DNA from: Pseudomonadota bacterium
Lineage (GTDB): Bacteria; Pseudomonadota; Gammaproteobacteria; Xanthomonadales; Rhodanobacteraceae
DNA: 64,000 nucleotides
NCBI GenBank assembly: GCA_018240565.1
Contig: JAFEFO010000019.1
Location: 1-64,000, forward strand
Reading direction: 5' to 3'
Shown: positions 1 through 11,319 of the stretch, in pieces
How the letters are laid out: every line of letters starts with the position of its first letter
Position numbering within the stretch: the stretch's first letter is position 1
Notes under the pieces: generated by a model
Databases searched by the model: none
The model's input: only the letters and a program-made list of their open reading frames with translations
What the model was told of the DNA's origin: nothing
Made by a program: the position numbers and the translations under genes

Positions 1-112
1 CATTGAAGGCATCAACAACAAGATCAAAGTCATCAAACGCATGGCCTATGGCTTCCGCGACGATGCCTACTTCTTCCTCAAGATTCGCGCTGCGTTTCCC
101 GGAAAGCCGTGA
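1..112 (+). pseudogene. C-terminal fragment of an ISL3-family transposase (cut by window edge)
   Basis: The frame starting at base 2 is open from the window edge and encodes 36 residues ending in a TGA at 110-112. The visible peptide contains EGINNKIKVIKRMAYGFRD followed by YFFLKIRAAFP, the typical end of ISL3-family DDE transposases, in which the Glu before GINNKIK belongs to the catalytic triad. Most of the gene lies outside the window, so whether the element is intact cannot be judged. No terminal inverted repeat is obvious in the next 70 bases; the first structure met is a terminator for the opposing gene. Confidence 0.75.
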
Positions 113-120
113 AGAACCAA

Positions 121-153
121 AAAAACCCCCGGGCGGCTCGCATCCACCCGGGG
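121..153 (-). terminator. Rho-independent terminator of the small minus-strand gene
   Basis: A 9-bp stem (127-135 with 145-153, one mismatch) is followed on the minus strand by a run of T (the A-run at 119-125). It lies just after the stop codon of the gene at 179-373 and may also limit transcription between that gene and the transposase remnant. Confidence 0.65.
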
Positions 154-178
154 CGTAGGGAGACTTGGGGTAGCGGGA

Positions 179-373
179 TTACGCCGACAGGCGGCTCAGC
201 GCTTCGTTGATGCGCGCAAGCTTGCCTTGCAAGGGGTTGATCATCTGCTGGTCGTTCGCCGAAGGATGATTGCGGACGTCTTCGATGGCCATTTCCAGGC
301 GGCCCATTTCGATCATCAGATCGTGGCGCAGGAACAGCGGGTTCAGGGTCAAAACGGCGGCAGTTGCGAGCAT
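179..373 (-). CDS. small hypothetical protein, 64 aa
   Basis: I do not recognise this protein. The open frame extends upstream to 466, but the ATG at 373 is preferred because a GGAG motif lies 7-8 bases before it and the preceding residues look non-coding. The product starts MLATAAVLTLNPLF, a short hydrophobic stretch, and continues as a charged, probably helical segment (RHDLMIEMGRLEMAIEDV) ending in ALSRLSA. It is too short for a confident membrane or signal assignment. A terminator directly follows the stop, which supports a real transcription unit. Confidence 0.55.
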   Translation of the reverse strand: MLATAAVLTLNPLFLRHDLMIEMGRLEMAIEDVRNHPSANDQQMINPLQGKLARINEALSRLSA

Positions 374-814
374 GGCACTCTCCAGATTTTCGATGTGGTT
401 TAGACAATGCAGAAGGCGTGCCAACCAAGGAAATACGCCATTCCCCGGGCTTTGGCGTAGGGCCATGACGCTTTTTGACGCAAGGTGACCGCCGCCCGAG
501 GGCCATCAACTGACGCAACATGACCTTGTTCACACTTCGCTCAGCCGTATTTGCGGTACTATTCGCCCATGCATCGGTACGGGGGCTGATGGACGCTCCC
601 GACCGCACCGCCAACTGGCGCCCGGCATACGGTCCTCTTGGATTCCCCTGTTCCTAAGACCGCCGGGCGCCAGCCTCTTCGGGGTCAATGTGCAACAAGC
701 CCGGTCGCCCTCGGCTTCGATTGCGTGGCGATACTTCCCATAACCCCCGATACCTTGCTGCGCAAGGTGTTCGCCTCTTTAACTTGAGCGGCGAGAAGCT
801 GCAAAATCCGGGCT
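374..814. other. intergenic region with a long inverted repeat ahead of mnmG
   Basis: No convincing gene is seen in these 441 bases. The main structure is a perfect 12-bp inverted repeat (615-626 with 662-673), extended inward by a 4-bp GGTC/GACC pairing, which forms a large hairpin about 140 bases before the mnmG start. A TACTAT hexamer near 555 could be a -10 box but has no good -35. The hairpin lacks a T-run, so it is not a standard terminator. Confidence 0.5.
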
Positions 815-2704
<1,890 letters not shown>

Positions 2705-2713
2705 GCGGCGCGA

Positions 2714-3562
2714 TCACTTGGGCTTGGGTACCTTGACCTGCGCCTGCGCCAGCGCCTGCACGGCGTGCTGGTACAGCGCGGTCGCTTCTTCCGGCGTTGC
2801 CGTACCGGCCTGACCGCCGGACATCTTGTCCTTCAGGACCAGGGCGCCGCTGTCGTCCCAGCCGACCTTGATCACGGTCGATGGCCGTGCGCCCTCGCCG
2901 CTGGATTCTTCCTTCACCACGACCCAGGGCTTGTCGTTCAGATACGCCATCTTGACCGTCGCACGGCCGATTTCATTGGCTTTGTCGTCGTACTGGTCAG
3001 TGATCTCGCGCACCACCTTGACCTTGCCGTTGCTGTAGAACGCATCCCATGCGGTGGACGTATTCGGTGTCTGCCCGCCGCCGCTCACCGACTTCAAGGT
3101 GCCGATCTCGGCGAAGGCCTTCTTGTAGGCGTCGTACATTTTCTCCGCCGGCGTGGGTTCGGGCGCGAGGATGATCTGCACCACGGAAGGCGATTTCTTC
3201 GTCAACACCGGGTATTGCAGCACCGGCAGGAACCGCCGCTCGCCGTCGATCAAGACGCAGTTGACGGCGTAGGTGCGCAGGGGATCGACCGCCTTGGGGT
3301 CGATCGGCATGTTGAAGCTGATGGGTGGACGGTTGGCATGCTCGATGGTGATCTGGGCCAGTGGCGTATCCGGCTGCGACACATCGACCACCTTCAACTC
3401 GACGCGTGCGTTGTCGCCCAGGGCGCGCGGTTCGCGCAACATGACCGTGCCGCTCACGCTGTCGGCGATCTGCGGCGCGGCGGGAGCGGCAGGCGGCGGC
3501 TGCGAATTGCAGCCGGCCAGAATTCCAAGCGCCAGCAAGGCGGGGAAAACAGTGATACGCAT
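2714..3562 (-). CDS. YbaY-like putative outer-membrane lipoprotein
   Basis: The 282-aa product has a lipoprotein signal (MRITVFPALLALGILAGC), with the lipobox cysteine followed by a Pro/Ala-rich linker. The next roughly 110 residues (SGTVMLREPRALGDNARVEL to the VLQYPV region) resemble the YbaY/YscW-type lipoprotein domain, a beta-sandwich of unknown function in gammaproteobacteria. The C-terminal half is not recognised. The open frame begins at 3592, but the ATG at 3562 has GGAG at 7-base spacing, while the ATG at 3568 is too close to it. The gene is convergent with mnmG; the stop codons are about 10 bases apart. Confidence 0.7.
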   Translation of the reverse strand: MRITVFPALLALGILAGCNSQPPPAAPAAPQIADSVSGTVMLREPRALGDNARVELKVVDVSQPDTPLAQITIEHANRPPISFNMPIDPKAVDPLRTYAVNCVLIDGERRFLPVLQYPVLTKKSPSVVQIILAPEPTPAEKMYDAYKKAFAEIGTLKSVSGGGQTPNTSTAWDAFYSNGKVKVVREITDQYDDKANEIGRATVKMAYLNDKPWVVVKEESSGEGARPSTVIKVGWDDSGALVLKDKMSGGQAGTATPEEATALYQHAVQALAQAQVKVPKPK

Positions 3563-3913
3563 GGGCATTCTCCGGAAAGGCGGCGGACGCACGCAGGCGT
3601 CGGCGTGGATTCAAAGGGGTGGGCAAATCAGTCGGCGCATCAAGCGCCCTGCCCTCGAGCATCTATTCTAGTGCGCAGGCGGCGGGATTGAAAATCCACC
3701 CCTGGCAGGACCTTGCGTTCACACAAGTTTGCATCTATTGTGAATGTTGCGTTAACATCGGGTTACCGTTTGCGCGCGGTCTGGGTGGATGCGCTGGGGC
3801 CAGCTTTGGGGGCTTAGCGTCCTTTCTTGGGCATGGCGGTGTTCCGCGCCTGATGGTGCGTGAGCGGGTTTTGATCGAATTTTCAGGCAAACAGTACCCA
3901 TTGGGGAGTAATC
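3563..3913. other. divergent intergenic region between lipoprotein and TonB receptor
   Basis: No gene is supported in these 351 bases. They carry the start signals of the two divergent genes, including the promoter candidate at 3713-3741 and a rather AT-rich stretch (about 3719-3770). Confidence 0.5.
3713..3741 (+). promoter_or_regulatory. candidate sigma-70 promoter of the TonB receptor
   Basis: TTGCGT (3713-3718) and TATTGT (3736-3741) are separated by 17 bases. This predicts a 5' leader of about 165 nt for the receptor gene. No operator was recognised. Confidence 0.45.
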
Positions 3914-6862
3914 ATGAATCGTAAACTTCTGGCTTCGGCCATTTGTGCAAGCTTGTTCGTTGCCGCGACGGCTTTCGCGCAAGACGCGACCACGTCGCAA
4001 TCACAGGCCCAGGACAAGCCTGCAGCCACGCAGGATGCCGCCACCTCTTCCAAGAGCGACGCCGACAAGAAAAAATCCAAGGAAGAGCCGAGTACCTTGC
4101 AAGGCATCACGGTCACGGGCTCCCTTTTGAATCGCCCCGAATACCAGACGACCTCGCCGGTGCAGGTGGTCAATCTCGATGCCGACGTCGCGGCCGGGCA
4201 ATTTACGACGGCCGACTTCCTGCAATCGACCGCGGTTGCCGCCGGCTCGACGCAGATCAACAACCAGTTCGGCGGCTTCGTCATTGAAGGCGGTACCGGC
4301 GTGCAAACGGTCAACCTGCGCGGCCTGGGTTCCAACCGCACCCTGATCCTGCTCGACGGGCAGCGTCCGGGACCTGCCGGTACCCGCGGCCAGGTCGGCT
4401 CTTTCGACCTCAACGTCATTCCGCAGGTCATCCTGCAGCGCGCCGAAATCGTCAAGGACGGTTCGTCTTCGATCTACGGTTCGGACGCCGTTGCCGGCGT
4501 CGTGAACCTGATCACCAAGAAGCGCCTGGATCACACCGAGACCACGTTCATGGAAAGCGTGCCGGAGCACGGTGGCGGCCAGCAGTACCTGGCCTCGATC
4601 GGCACCGGCTGGAATTTCGAGAACGGCAACATTTCGCTGGCGGCGCAGATCGATCGCCAGGAAGCCCTCAAGCGCGGCCAGCGCGACTTCCTAAATTGCA
4701 CGCAGGACTATGTTTTTGGGACGAACGGCCAGCGCATCGATCGTGCCGATCACTCCATCACGGCGGGCACCCCGTTGTCCGGCTGCAACAATTTGTACGC
4801 CAACACGGTGATCTACTACTGGGGGGCAAACAACCGCTTCGTGCCGTCGGTCGACGGCAGCACCCAGGGCCCGTTCCCGGGTTATCACCTGCGTCCGTAT
4901 CCGACCAAGACCTATGCGAATTCACCGCAGGCGTATTACGAGGACCAGCTGAACTTCCCGTTCTATGGCAACACGTATGCGATCGACCAGCAGCAGCGTT
5001 CGAGCATTTACGGTTCGTCGAACTTCAACTTCGGCAGCGTGAACTGGGATACGCAGTGGTTGTACAACCATCGCGAAACCAATCATCTCCAGTACCGCCA
5101 ATTCTTCCCGATCGTGTACGCCGCGCAAGCGGCGGGCTGGGTTGATCCGCTCAAGCCGAGCAATGCGAGCAAGCCGCCCTACTTCGAACCGATCATGCCG
5201 TTCCCGTTCGCCAGCAGCGCCGAGGTCGACTACTTCTATGGCGCTTCCAAACTTTCCGGCGGCTTCACCGCCACCGGCAGTTGGTCGTGGGAAGTCAACG
5301 CCACCTACTCGCGTTCGAATGGCGACTACAAGTTCCAGTCCATCAATCTCGCCAACAGCGGCGACTTGTCCAATCCTGGCAACGAGCTGGATAATCCGCT
5401 GATCAATTATTTTGAACCGTGCGTGCTCAACGGCCAGTGCATGAACAAGCTGGTCAATGCGGTCGGCCAGACCAGTTCCGGCAACACGGTGTATACGCAG
5501 GCCACGATCAACGCGCTGGCGAACGGCAACCTGTTCGACCTGCCGGCCGGCTCGGTCAGCGCCGCGTTTGGTGCCGAATACCGGCATACGAGCATTGACG
5601 ACAAGCCGCCCCCGGCAAGCTGGGGCTTGACCGGCGCGACGCAAACCAAGGGCAGCGACAACGTCCACGAAATCTTCGGCGAGATCGGCGTTCCGCTGCT
5701 GGAAGGCTTGCCGGGCGTCGAGTCCCTCAACGTCGATCTTTCCGCGCGTCAATTCAAGTACGCTTCCGTGGGCGACTCCTCGCACGTGTGGAAGTACGGC
5801 CTGAATTGGCAGATCCTGCCCTCGTTCCGCGCACGCGGCACGATCGGCACGTCGTACCGCGCGCCGGGTCTGTACGAGCTGTATCTCGGCAATCAGTCGG
5901 GCTTCCTGTCGCAGGCGTCGATCGATCCGTGCATCAACTGGAGCGACAGCAACAACGACTTCCTGAAGAAGAACTGCGCGGCTGCCGGTATCCCGGGCGA
6001 TTACGCCGCATCGGGCAACCCATCGGCAACGAGCTATCAAGGTGGCGGCAAGGGCTTCCTGAAGCCGGAAACGTCGCGCGCCAAGTCGGCGGGACTCGTC
6101 TGGTCGCCGACGTTCGCCAACCTGAACGTGGCCGTGGACTATTTCGACTACTTCATCCGCGGCGAAATCGACACGCTCGGTGCCAGTGACATCCTGTTCG
6201 GCTGCTATGGCACGCCGGTGTATCCGAACGCGTTTTGCAACCTGTTCAACCGCAAGCCGAACAGCGATCCGGCCAATCCGAACATGATCACGGACGTGCA
6301 CGCCACGTACATCAACATCAACAGCGAGCGCAATCGTGGTTACGATTTGCAGTTGAATTACAACCGCGATTTCTCGTTTGGCAAGCTGTCGGCGGATGCA
6401 CAGCTGACCTACACGATTTCCGACACCCAGCAGCTGTTCGATTCGTCCGAAGCGAGTGGTTTCAGTTCGTCGGAATTCGTCGGTTACATCGGTCGCCCGC
6501 ACATGGTCGGCGTTTTCGACGCCAGCCTGGAACGCGGCAACTGGACCTACTACTGGCAAGGGTTGTACACCAGCCCGACGTCGAACCACGATCTGAGCTC
6601 CACGTTCACGTACCAGGGCTATCCGAATGCCGGGCGCGTCATCCGAGCCGGCTGGCAATTGCGCCACACCGTGTCGGCGAAATACGATGCAGGCAAGTGG
6701 AGCATCCTGTTCGGCATTCGCAACCTGTTTGACCAGAATCCGCCCAAGGTCTCCCCGGGTGCGGACACCTTCGCCGGTGTCGTGGGCACCACGCCGCTCG
6801 GTGGCTCGCAGTACGACTGGTTCGGCCGCACGTACTTTGCGCGTTTGAACGTGTCGTTCTGA
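3914..6862 (+). CDS. TonB-dependent outer-membrane receptor
   Basis: The 982-aa protein begins with a signal peptide (MNRKLLASAICASLFVAATAFA). An acidic/basic linker and a TonB-box-like region (LQGITVTGSLL) follow, then the plug domain (about residues 70-190, with VQTVNLRGLGSNRTLILLDG and the DGSSSIYGSDAVAGVVNLIT segment typical of plug ends). A long beta-barrel ends in YFARLNVSF, the terminal-Phe signature of outer-membrane proteins. Such receptors use TonB-ExbBD energy to import large substrates. The subtype is the long Xanthomonadales kind; the substrate cannot be read from sequence. A perfect terminator follows, so the gene is monocistronic, but a secreted peptidase lies next door, which could hint at peptide use. 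Confidence 0.93.
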   Translation: MNRKLLASAICASLFVAATAFAQDATTSQSQAQDKPAATQDAATSSKSDADKKKSKEEPSTLQGITVTGSLLNRPEYQTTSPVQVVNLDADVAAGQFTTADFLQSTAVAAGSTQINNQFGGFVIEGGTGVQTVNLRGLGSNRTLILLDGQRPGPAGTRGQVGSFDLNVIPQVILQRAEIVKDGSSSIYGSDAVAGVVNLITKKRLDHTETTFMESVPEHGGGQQYLASIGTGWNFENGNISLAAQIDRQEALKRGQRDFLNCTQDYVFGTNGQRIDRADHSITAGTPLSGCNNLYANTVIYYWGANNRFVPSVDGSTQGPFPGYHLRPYPTKTYANSPQAYYEDQLNFPFYGNTYAIDQQQRSSIYGSSNFNFGSVNWDTQWLYNHRETNHLQYRQFFPIVYAAQAAGWVDPLKPSNASKPPYFEPIMPFPFASSAEVDYFYGASKLSGGFTATGSWSWEVNATYSRSNGDYKFQSINLANSGDLSNPGNELDNPLINYFEPCVLNGQCMNKLVNAVGQTSSGNTVYTQATINALANGNLFDLPAGSVSAAFGAEYRHTSIDDKPPPASWGLTGATQTKGSDNVHEIFGEIGVPLLEGLPGVESLNVDLSARQFKYASVGDSSHVWKYGLNWQILPSFRARGTIGTSYRAPGLYELYLGNQSGFLSQASIDPCINWSDSNNDFLKKNCAAAGIPGDYAASGNPSATSYQGGGKGFLKPETSRAKSAGLVWSPTFANLNVAVDYFDYFIRGEIDTLGASDILFGCYGTPVYPNAFCNLFNRKPNSDPANPNMITDVHATYININSERNRGYDLQLNYNRDFSFGKLSADAQLTYTISDTQQLFDSSEASGFSSSEFVGYIGRPHMVGVFDASLERGNWTYYWQGLYTSPTSNHDLSSTFTYQGYPNAGRVIRAGWQLRHTVSAKYDAGKWSILFGIRNLFDQNPPKVSPGADTFAGVVGTTPLGGSQYDWFGRTYFARLNVSF

Positions 6863-6888
6863 TCGCAACCGCGTTGCATGCAACACAC

Positions 6889-6919
6889 GGAGGCGACCTT
6901 GCGTCGCCTCCTTTTTTTT
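6889..6919 (+). terminator. Rho-independent terminator of the TonB receptor gene
   Basis: A perfect 9-bp GC-rich stem (6889-6897 with 6903-6911) with a 5-base loop is followed immediately by eight T. Confidence 0.95.
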
Positions 6920-7075
6920 GCACGAAGGCGGGAACGCGCCCATTGAGGATAGGATCGTGTCTTTCCATCGCCGGTGCGCCCGTGTATGCTCGCCGGTCCA
7001 GCCGTTTGCAGCGCCCACCGTGCGCCACTCGCCGGGAACGAGCGGACGGCCACTGAATCTGACTGGAGGACCCTC

Positions 7076-9106
7076 ATGCGGATGCCATTTTCGCTGGCGC
7101 TGCTTACCAGCGCTTTGATTACGATTCCGCTGTACGTACGTGCAGCCGATCCCATCGCCATCGATGCCCTGACACGCCTGCCGGCTATCCAGTCGGTATC
7201 GATGGACCCGAGCGGCACGCACCTCGTTGCGCTGATCCCATCGCCAAAGAACCCTGAGCAAACGGCCTTGGCGACCTGGGATACGGCGTCCCTGTCATCA
7301 GGCCCGAAGGTAGTCACGCCTTCCGGCGAGCAGATGAAATTCATCGCCGCTTTTGCACTGAAAGCCGACAAGATTCTGACCGTTGCGCGCCAGGAATGGA
7401 CCGGAAACGCGGGCGGTTGTCTCGAAGGCAAATCGCTTGGCGCGACCATGACGTTCGTCACCAAGGCGTACCTGACCGGCGACGACCAGAAAAAATTCGA
7501 CGAAGCGTTCGCCACTGATACGCGTGCGATCGGCGTGAGCAAGGATACCCAGCGTTGCCTGGAACTCGCCGGTACCGCATCGCTGGTCAGCATGTTGCCG
7601 CTGGATCCGGATCGCGTGATCATTCGCCAGTTGAGCGAAGCCAGCCTGTCATCCGATTACTACCGTTTCAACCTCAAGACCGGCGACAAGGAACTGCTGT
7701 TCCACGGTGGCGCCCGCGCCGAACCCAGCCTGTTCGATGCGCGCACCGGCAATGTCCTGGTCAAGTCCGAAATCGAAGCGACGGGTGCGGACGAAAGCGA
7801 ACAGCGCATTCGCATCCTGAATCCGAAAACCGGTGAATTCGAAATCCAGCCTGCGTTGTCGACGAAGCTGTCCGACCGCCACATGGTAAGCGTCATCGGC
7901 TTCGACGATGCCAGCGGCAAATACTATGTATTGACCGACCAGTTCTCCGACCAGGTACAGGCGCGACTGTACGATCCCGTGCAGAAACAGTTCGATCCCG
8001 AGCCGCTTGTCGCCGACAAGAATTTTTCCATCGGCGGCTTGATCTTCAGCACGCGGAAAGCCAACTTCAACAAGATCATCGGGTTTGTCATCGACGGGCC
8101 GAGCGTGCAGCAGGTCTATGTTGATCCAACCATGAAATCGATCCAGGCCGGTATCGCAAAGGCGTTCCCCGAACAGCAGGTTTCGATTTCAAGCTACACC
8201 GACGATTTGTCCAAGGTTCTGTTCAGCACGGAAAGCGCGAGCACGCCGCCCTCCTGGCACCTGTTGCTGAATGAGAAAAAGGTCGTGAACCTCGGCAACG
8301 AACTGCCGGAGGTCAAGCCGGGCATGACCGGCGCGCAAAGCTGGGTAACCTACAAGGCACGCGACGGATTGGAAATCCCCGCCATTCTCGACCTGCCGGC
8401 CGGCTGGAAGAAGGGCGACGCTGCGGCGCCCGCCGTTCTCATGCCGCATGGTGGGCCCTGGGCGCGCGACTACATGGGCTGGGATGCACCCGGCTGGGTG
8501 CCGATGCTCACTTCGCGCGGATACGCGGTCCTTCGCCCGCAGTATCGCGGTTCTTCCGGATTGGGCCGCAAGCTGTGGCTGGCCGGTGACGGGCAGTGGG
8601 GTCAGGCCATGTCGGACGACCTCGATGATGGCGCCGCCTGGCTGGTGGCGCAGGGCATTGCGGCCAGGGACCGCATTGCCATCTTCGGCTATTCCTATGG
8701 CGGCTTTGCCGCCGTGGCAGCGGATGTGCGTTCGCCGTCGCCGTTCCAGTGCGCCATTGCAGGTGCGCCGGTCGCCGATCTGGGACGCCTGGGTACCTCA
8801 TGGAGTGACAATCGCCTGCAGCGCATCATGCAAGGCAAGACCATCAAGGGCATGGACCCGATGAAGAACGCCAGCAAGGCGCATCTGCCGATCCTGCTGT
8901 TCGACGGCGACCGCGACGTGCGCACGCCGCCTGCGATTCACGCGCAGCCGTTCTACAACGCCGTCAAAGACAAGGTGTCCGCGCAATACCACGTCATTGC
9001 GGACATGCCACACAGCATGCCTTGGTATCCGCGCCAGGCGCGCGAGACGAGCAACCTGATCGTGGACTTCCTGTCGTCCAACCAGTGCTTCGGCAACAAG
9101 AAATAG
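7076..9106 (+). CDS. secreted S9-family (prolyl oligopeptidase-like) peptidase
   Basis: The 676-aa protein has a signal peptide (MRMPFSLALLTSALITIPLYVRAA). A beta-propeller-like N-terminal part is followed by a C-terminal alpha/beta-hydrolase peptidase domain. The catalytic serine is S540 in GYSYGG. The acid is probably in FDGDRDVRTPP (about residue 609) and the histidine in DMPHSM (about 646). S9 peptidases of this kind cleave short peptides or acyl-peptides. The open frame starts upstream at 6974, but the ATG at 7076 has GGAGG at 6-base spacing and exposes the signal peptide. The TonB receptor upstream makes a peptide-scavenging role plausible, which is inference. Confidence 0.88.
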   Translation: MRMPFSLALLTSALITIPLYVRAADPIAIDALTRLPAIQSVSMDPSGTHLVALIPSPKNPEQTALATWDTASLSSGPKVVTPSGEQMKFIAAFALKADKILTVARQEWTGNAGGCLEGKSLGATMTFVTKAYLTGDDQKKFDEAFATDTRAIGVSKDTQRCLELAGTASLVSMLPLDPDRVIIRQLSEASLSSDYYRFNLKTGDKELLFHGGARAEPSLFDARTGNVLVKSEIEATGADESEQRIRILNPKTGEFEIQPALSTKLSDRHMVSVIGFDDASGKYYVLTDQFSDQVQARLYDPVQKQFDPEPLVADKNFSIGGLIFSTRKANFNKIIGFVIDGPSVQQVYVDPTMKSIQAGIAKAFPEQQVSISSYTDDLSKVLFSTESASTPPSWHLLLNEKKVVNLGNELPEVKPGMTGAQSWVTYKARDGLEIPAILDLPAGWKKGDAAAPAVLMPHGGPWARDYMGWDAPGWVPMLTSRGYAVLRPQYRGSSGLGRKLWLAGDGQWGQAMSDDLDDGAAWLVAQGIAARDRIAIFGYSYGGFAAVAADVRSPSPFQCAIAGAPVADLGRLGTSWSDNRLQRIMQGKTIKGMDPMKNASKAHLPILLFDGDRDVRTPPAIHAQPFYNAVKDKVSAQYHVIADMPHSMPWYPRQARETSNLIVDFLSSNQCFGNKK

Positions 9107-9130
9107 CGATCACCGCCAATGCGCGAGGCG

Positions 9131-9160
9131 GCGCGTCGTTTTCAATGGAAAACGGCGCGC
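9131..9160. terminator. hairpin between convergent genes
   Basis: A 13-bp stem with one G-U pair (9131-9143 with 9148-9160) and a 4-base loop lies between the peptidase and glyS stop codons. There is no clean T-run, so termination activity is uncertain. Confidence 0.4.
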
Positions 9161-9207
9161 ACGCCTGAGGCCGGCAAGCCATCGCTGGCAGGACGGACGC
9201 CCATCCC

Positions 9208-11319
9208 TCACCCGCCCTGCAGCCGGGAAATATCCGCCACGTCGAGGAACAGGCGGCGCAGGCCGGCGAGCAAGGCAATGCGATTGCGGCGCTTGGCGAG
9301 ATCTTCGGCCAGGACCATGACGCTCTCGAAGAATGCATCGACGCTCGCGCGCAAACCGGCCAGCGTGCGCAGCATGCCGACGTAATCGTTGTGCGTGCGC
9401 AGTGGTTCGACCGCAAGCCGCGTCGCTTCGATGCGTTCATGCAATTCGCGTTCCGCGCCGGGATCGAGCAGTGCAGCATCGACGCGGCCGCCGGCATCGT
9501 CGCCGGCTTGCTTGAGGATGTTGCCGATGCGCTTGTTTGCCGCGGCCAACGCGGCCGCTTCGGGAAGCTTGGCGAACTGCGCGACGGCGCGCAGGCGGCG
9601 GTCGAAGTCCGGTAGCGTTTCCGGATCGATCGCATGCACGGCGTCGAATTGATCCGCGCCGAAACCCTGCTCGGCGTAATAGCCGCGCAGGCGTTCAAAA
9701 ATGAAATCGCGCAGCGCGTCGGTCAGCTGCCGCTTGTTGCCGAACGCCACGGCCTTCGCACCCTTGGCAGGCGCGATGTCCGGCAGCAATTCCACGGCTT
9801 CGCGCAGCAAGGCTTCCAGGTCGAGATCGAACTCGCCCTCGATCAGCGTGCGCGCGAGTCCAAGGCCGGCGCGGCGCAAGGCAAAAGGATCCTTGCTGCC
9901 GGTCGGCTTGCCACCGACGGCAAAGATGCCGGCCAACGTGTCCAGGCGTTCGGCAATGGCCAACACCTGGGCGATCCTGCCCTGCGCAATGCCGTCGCCG
10001 GAAAAACGCGGGCGGTAGAATTCGTCGAGCGCATTGGCGACGTCGGCGTGTTCGCCGCTCGTTTGAGCGTAATAACGGCCCATCACGCCTTGCAGCTCGG
10101 GAAACTCGCCGACCATGCGCGTCATCAGATCGCATTTGCTCAAGGCTGCCGCGCGCGTGGCCAGCGCCGCATCCACGCCAACGCGATTGGCGATGACACG
10201 CGCCAGTTCCGCCACGCGCACGCTTTTGTCCCACACGCTGCCGAGCTGCTGTTGGTAGGTCACGCCTTGCAACGCTGCTTGATACGACGCCAGCGGCGCT
10301 TTCAGGTCTTCGTCGTAAAAGAACTTGGCATCGGCAAACCGCGGCCGGATCACGCGCTCGTAGCCCTTGCGGATTTCGGTCGGAATTGTCGATTCGATAT
10401 TGGCGATGCCGATGAAATGTTCGGTCAACTTTCCGCGCTCATCGAAGACAGACACGAATTTCTGGTTCGTCTCCATCGTCGTGATCAGGGCTTCTGCCGG
10501 CACGGCAAGGAATTCGCGCTCGAACGCACAGGCGATGGCGGATGGCCATTCGACCAGATTGGCGACTTCATCGCGCAGGGATTCGCTCAAACGCGGCGTG
10601 CCGAGCCCTTGCGCGGCTCGCGCAACTTCCGCAACCACGTGTTCGCGTCGTTCGCGCGGATCGACCAGCACCTTTGCCGCGCGCAATGCATTCACGTAGG
10701 CATCCGAATTGGCAATCGGGACCTGTTGCGGATGCATGAAGCGATGCCCACGCGACTCGCGCCCGGATCGAATGCCGAAGATGTCCGCGTCGATGACCTG
10801 GTCGCCGTGCAGGATCACCAGCCAGTGAACGGGCCTCACGAAAGCAAAGTCGTGGTCGGCCCAGCGCATGGGTTTTGGAATCGGCAGCGCCTTCAATGCC
10901 TCGGCGACGATCTCTTGCATCAGCGCCGCGGTCGGTTGGCCGGGTCTTTCGCTGCGTGCGACGAAGCGCTCGCCCTTGGCGTCGGTTGTGCGTTGCAAGT
11001 GTTCGATGGCGACACCGCTCTTTGCCGCGAATCCACGCAGTGCCGGCGTCGGCGCGCCGTCCGCATCGAGCCCAATGTTGAGGTATGGACCGAGCGCTTC
11101 GGACTTTTGCGCCGGCTGCATTGCAGCGACATCCGGTAACAACACGGCGAGTCGGCGCGGCGAATTGCATACTCTTGCTTGGCCGACGTTGGCGGCGATG
11201 TCGCGCTTGGCCAGACCATCGCATACGCCTTTTGCGAACGCGACGGCGAGGTCGTGCAGCGCCTTGGGCGGCAGTTCCTCGCAGCCGATTTCGATCAACA
11301 GCGATTTCGTATCGGCCAT
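9208..11319 (-). CDS. glyS: glycyl-tRNA synthetase beta subunit
   Basis: This is the beta chain of the bacterial alpha2-beta2 glycyl-tRNA synthetase; it carries tRNA-recognition and HD-like domains. The product is 703 aa, the usual length, starting [21 protein letters not shown], a family hallmark. The start ATG overlaps the glyQ stop (TGATG), indicating translational coupling. The open frame extends farther upstream only as a shadow of glyQ. The C-terminal part has the anticodon-binding-like region (FFESVMVLAEDLAKRRNRI). Confidence 0.97.
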   Translation of the reverse strand: MADTKSLLIEIGCEELPPKALHDLAVAFAKGVCDGLAKRDIAANVGQARVCNSPRRLAVLLPDVAAMQPAQKSEALGPYLNIGLDADGAPTPALRGFAAKSGVAIEHLQRTTDAKGERFVARSERPGQPTAALMQEIVAEALKALPIPKPMRWADHDFAFVRPVHWLVILHGDQVIDADIFGIRSGRESRGHRFMHPQQVPIANSDAYVNALRAAKVLVDPRERREHVVAEVARAAQGLGTPRLSESLRDEVANLVEWPSAIACAFEREFLAVPAEALITTMETNQKFVSVFDERGKLTEHFIGIANIESTIPTEIRKGYERVIRPRFADAKFFYDEDLKAPLASYQAALQGVTYQQQLGSVWDKSVRVAELARVIANRVGVDAALATRAAALSKCDLMTRMVGEFPELQGVMGRYYAQTSGEHADVANALDEFYRPRFSGDGIAQGRIAQVLAIAERLDTLAGIFAVGGKPTGSKDPFALRRAGLGLARTLIEGEFDLDLEALLREAVELLPDIAPAKGAKAVAFGNKRQLTDALRDFIFERLRGYYAEQGFGADQFDAVHAIDPETLPDFDRRLRAVAQFAKLPEAAALAAANKRIGNILKQAGDDAGGRVDAALLDPGAERELHERIEATRLAVEPLRTHNDYVGMLRTLAGLRASVDAFFESVMVLAEDLAKRRNRIALLAGLRRLFLDVADISRLQGG

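Noticed and set aside
4922..7261. 779-aa open frame antisense to the TonB receptor
   Set aside because: It mirrors the receptor's third-codon GC bias, has no recognisable domain or start signals, and the sense gene is certain.
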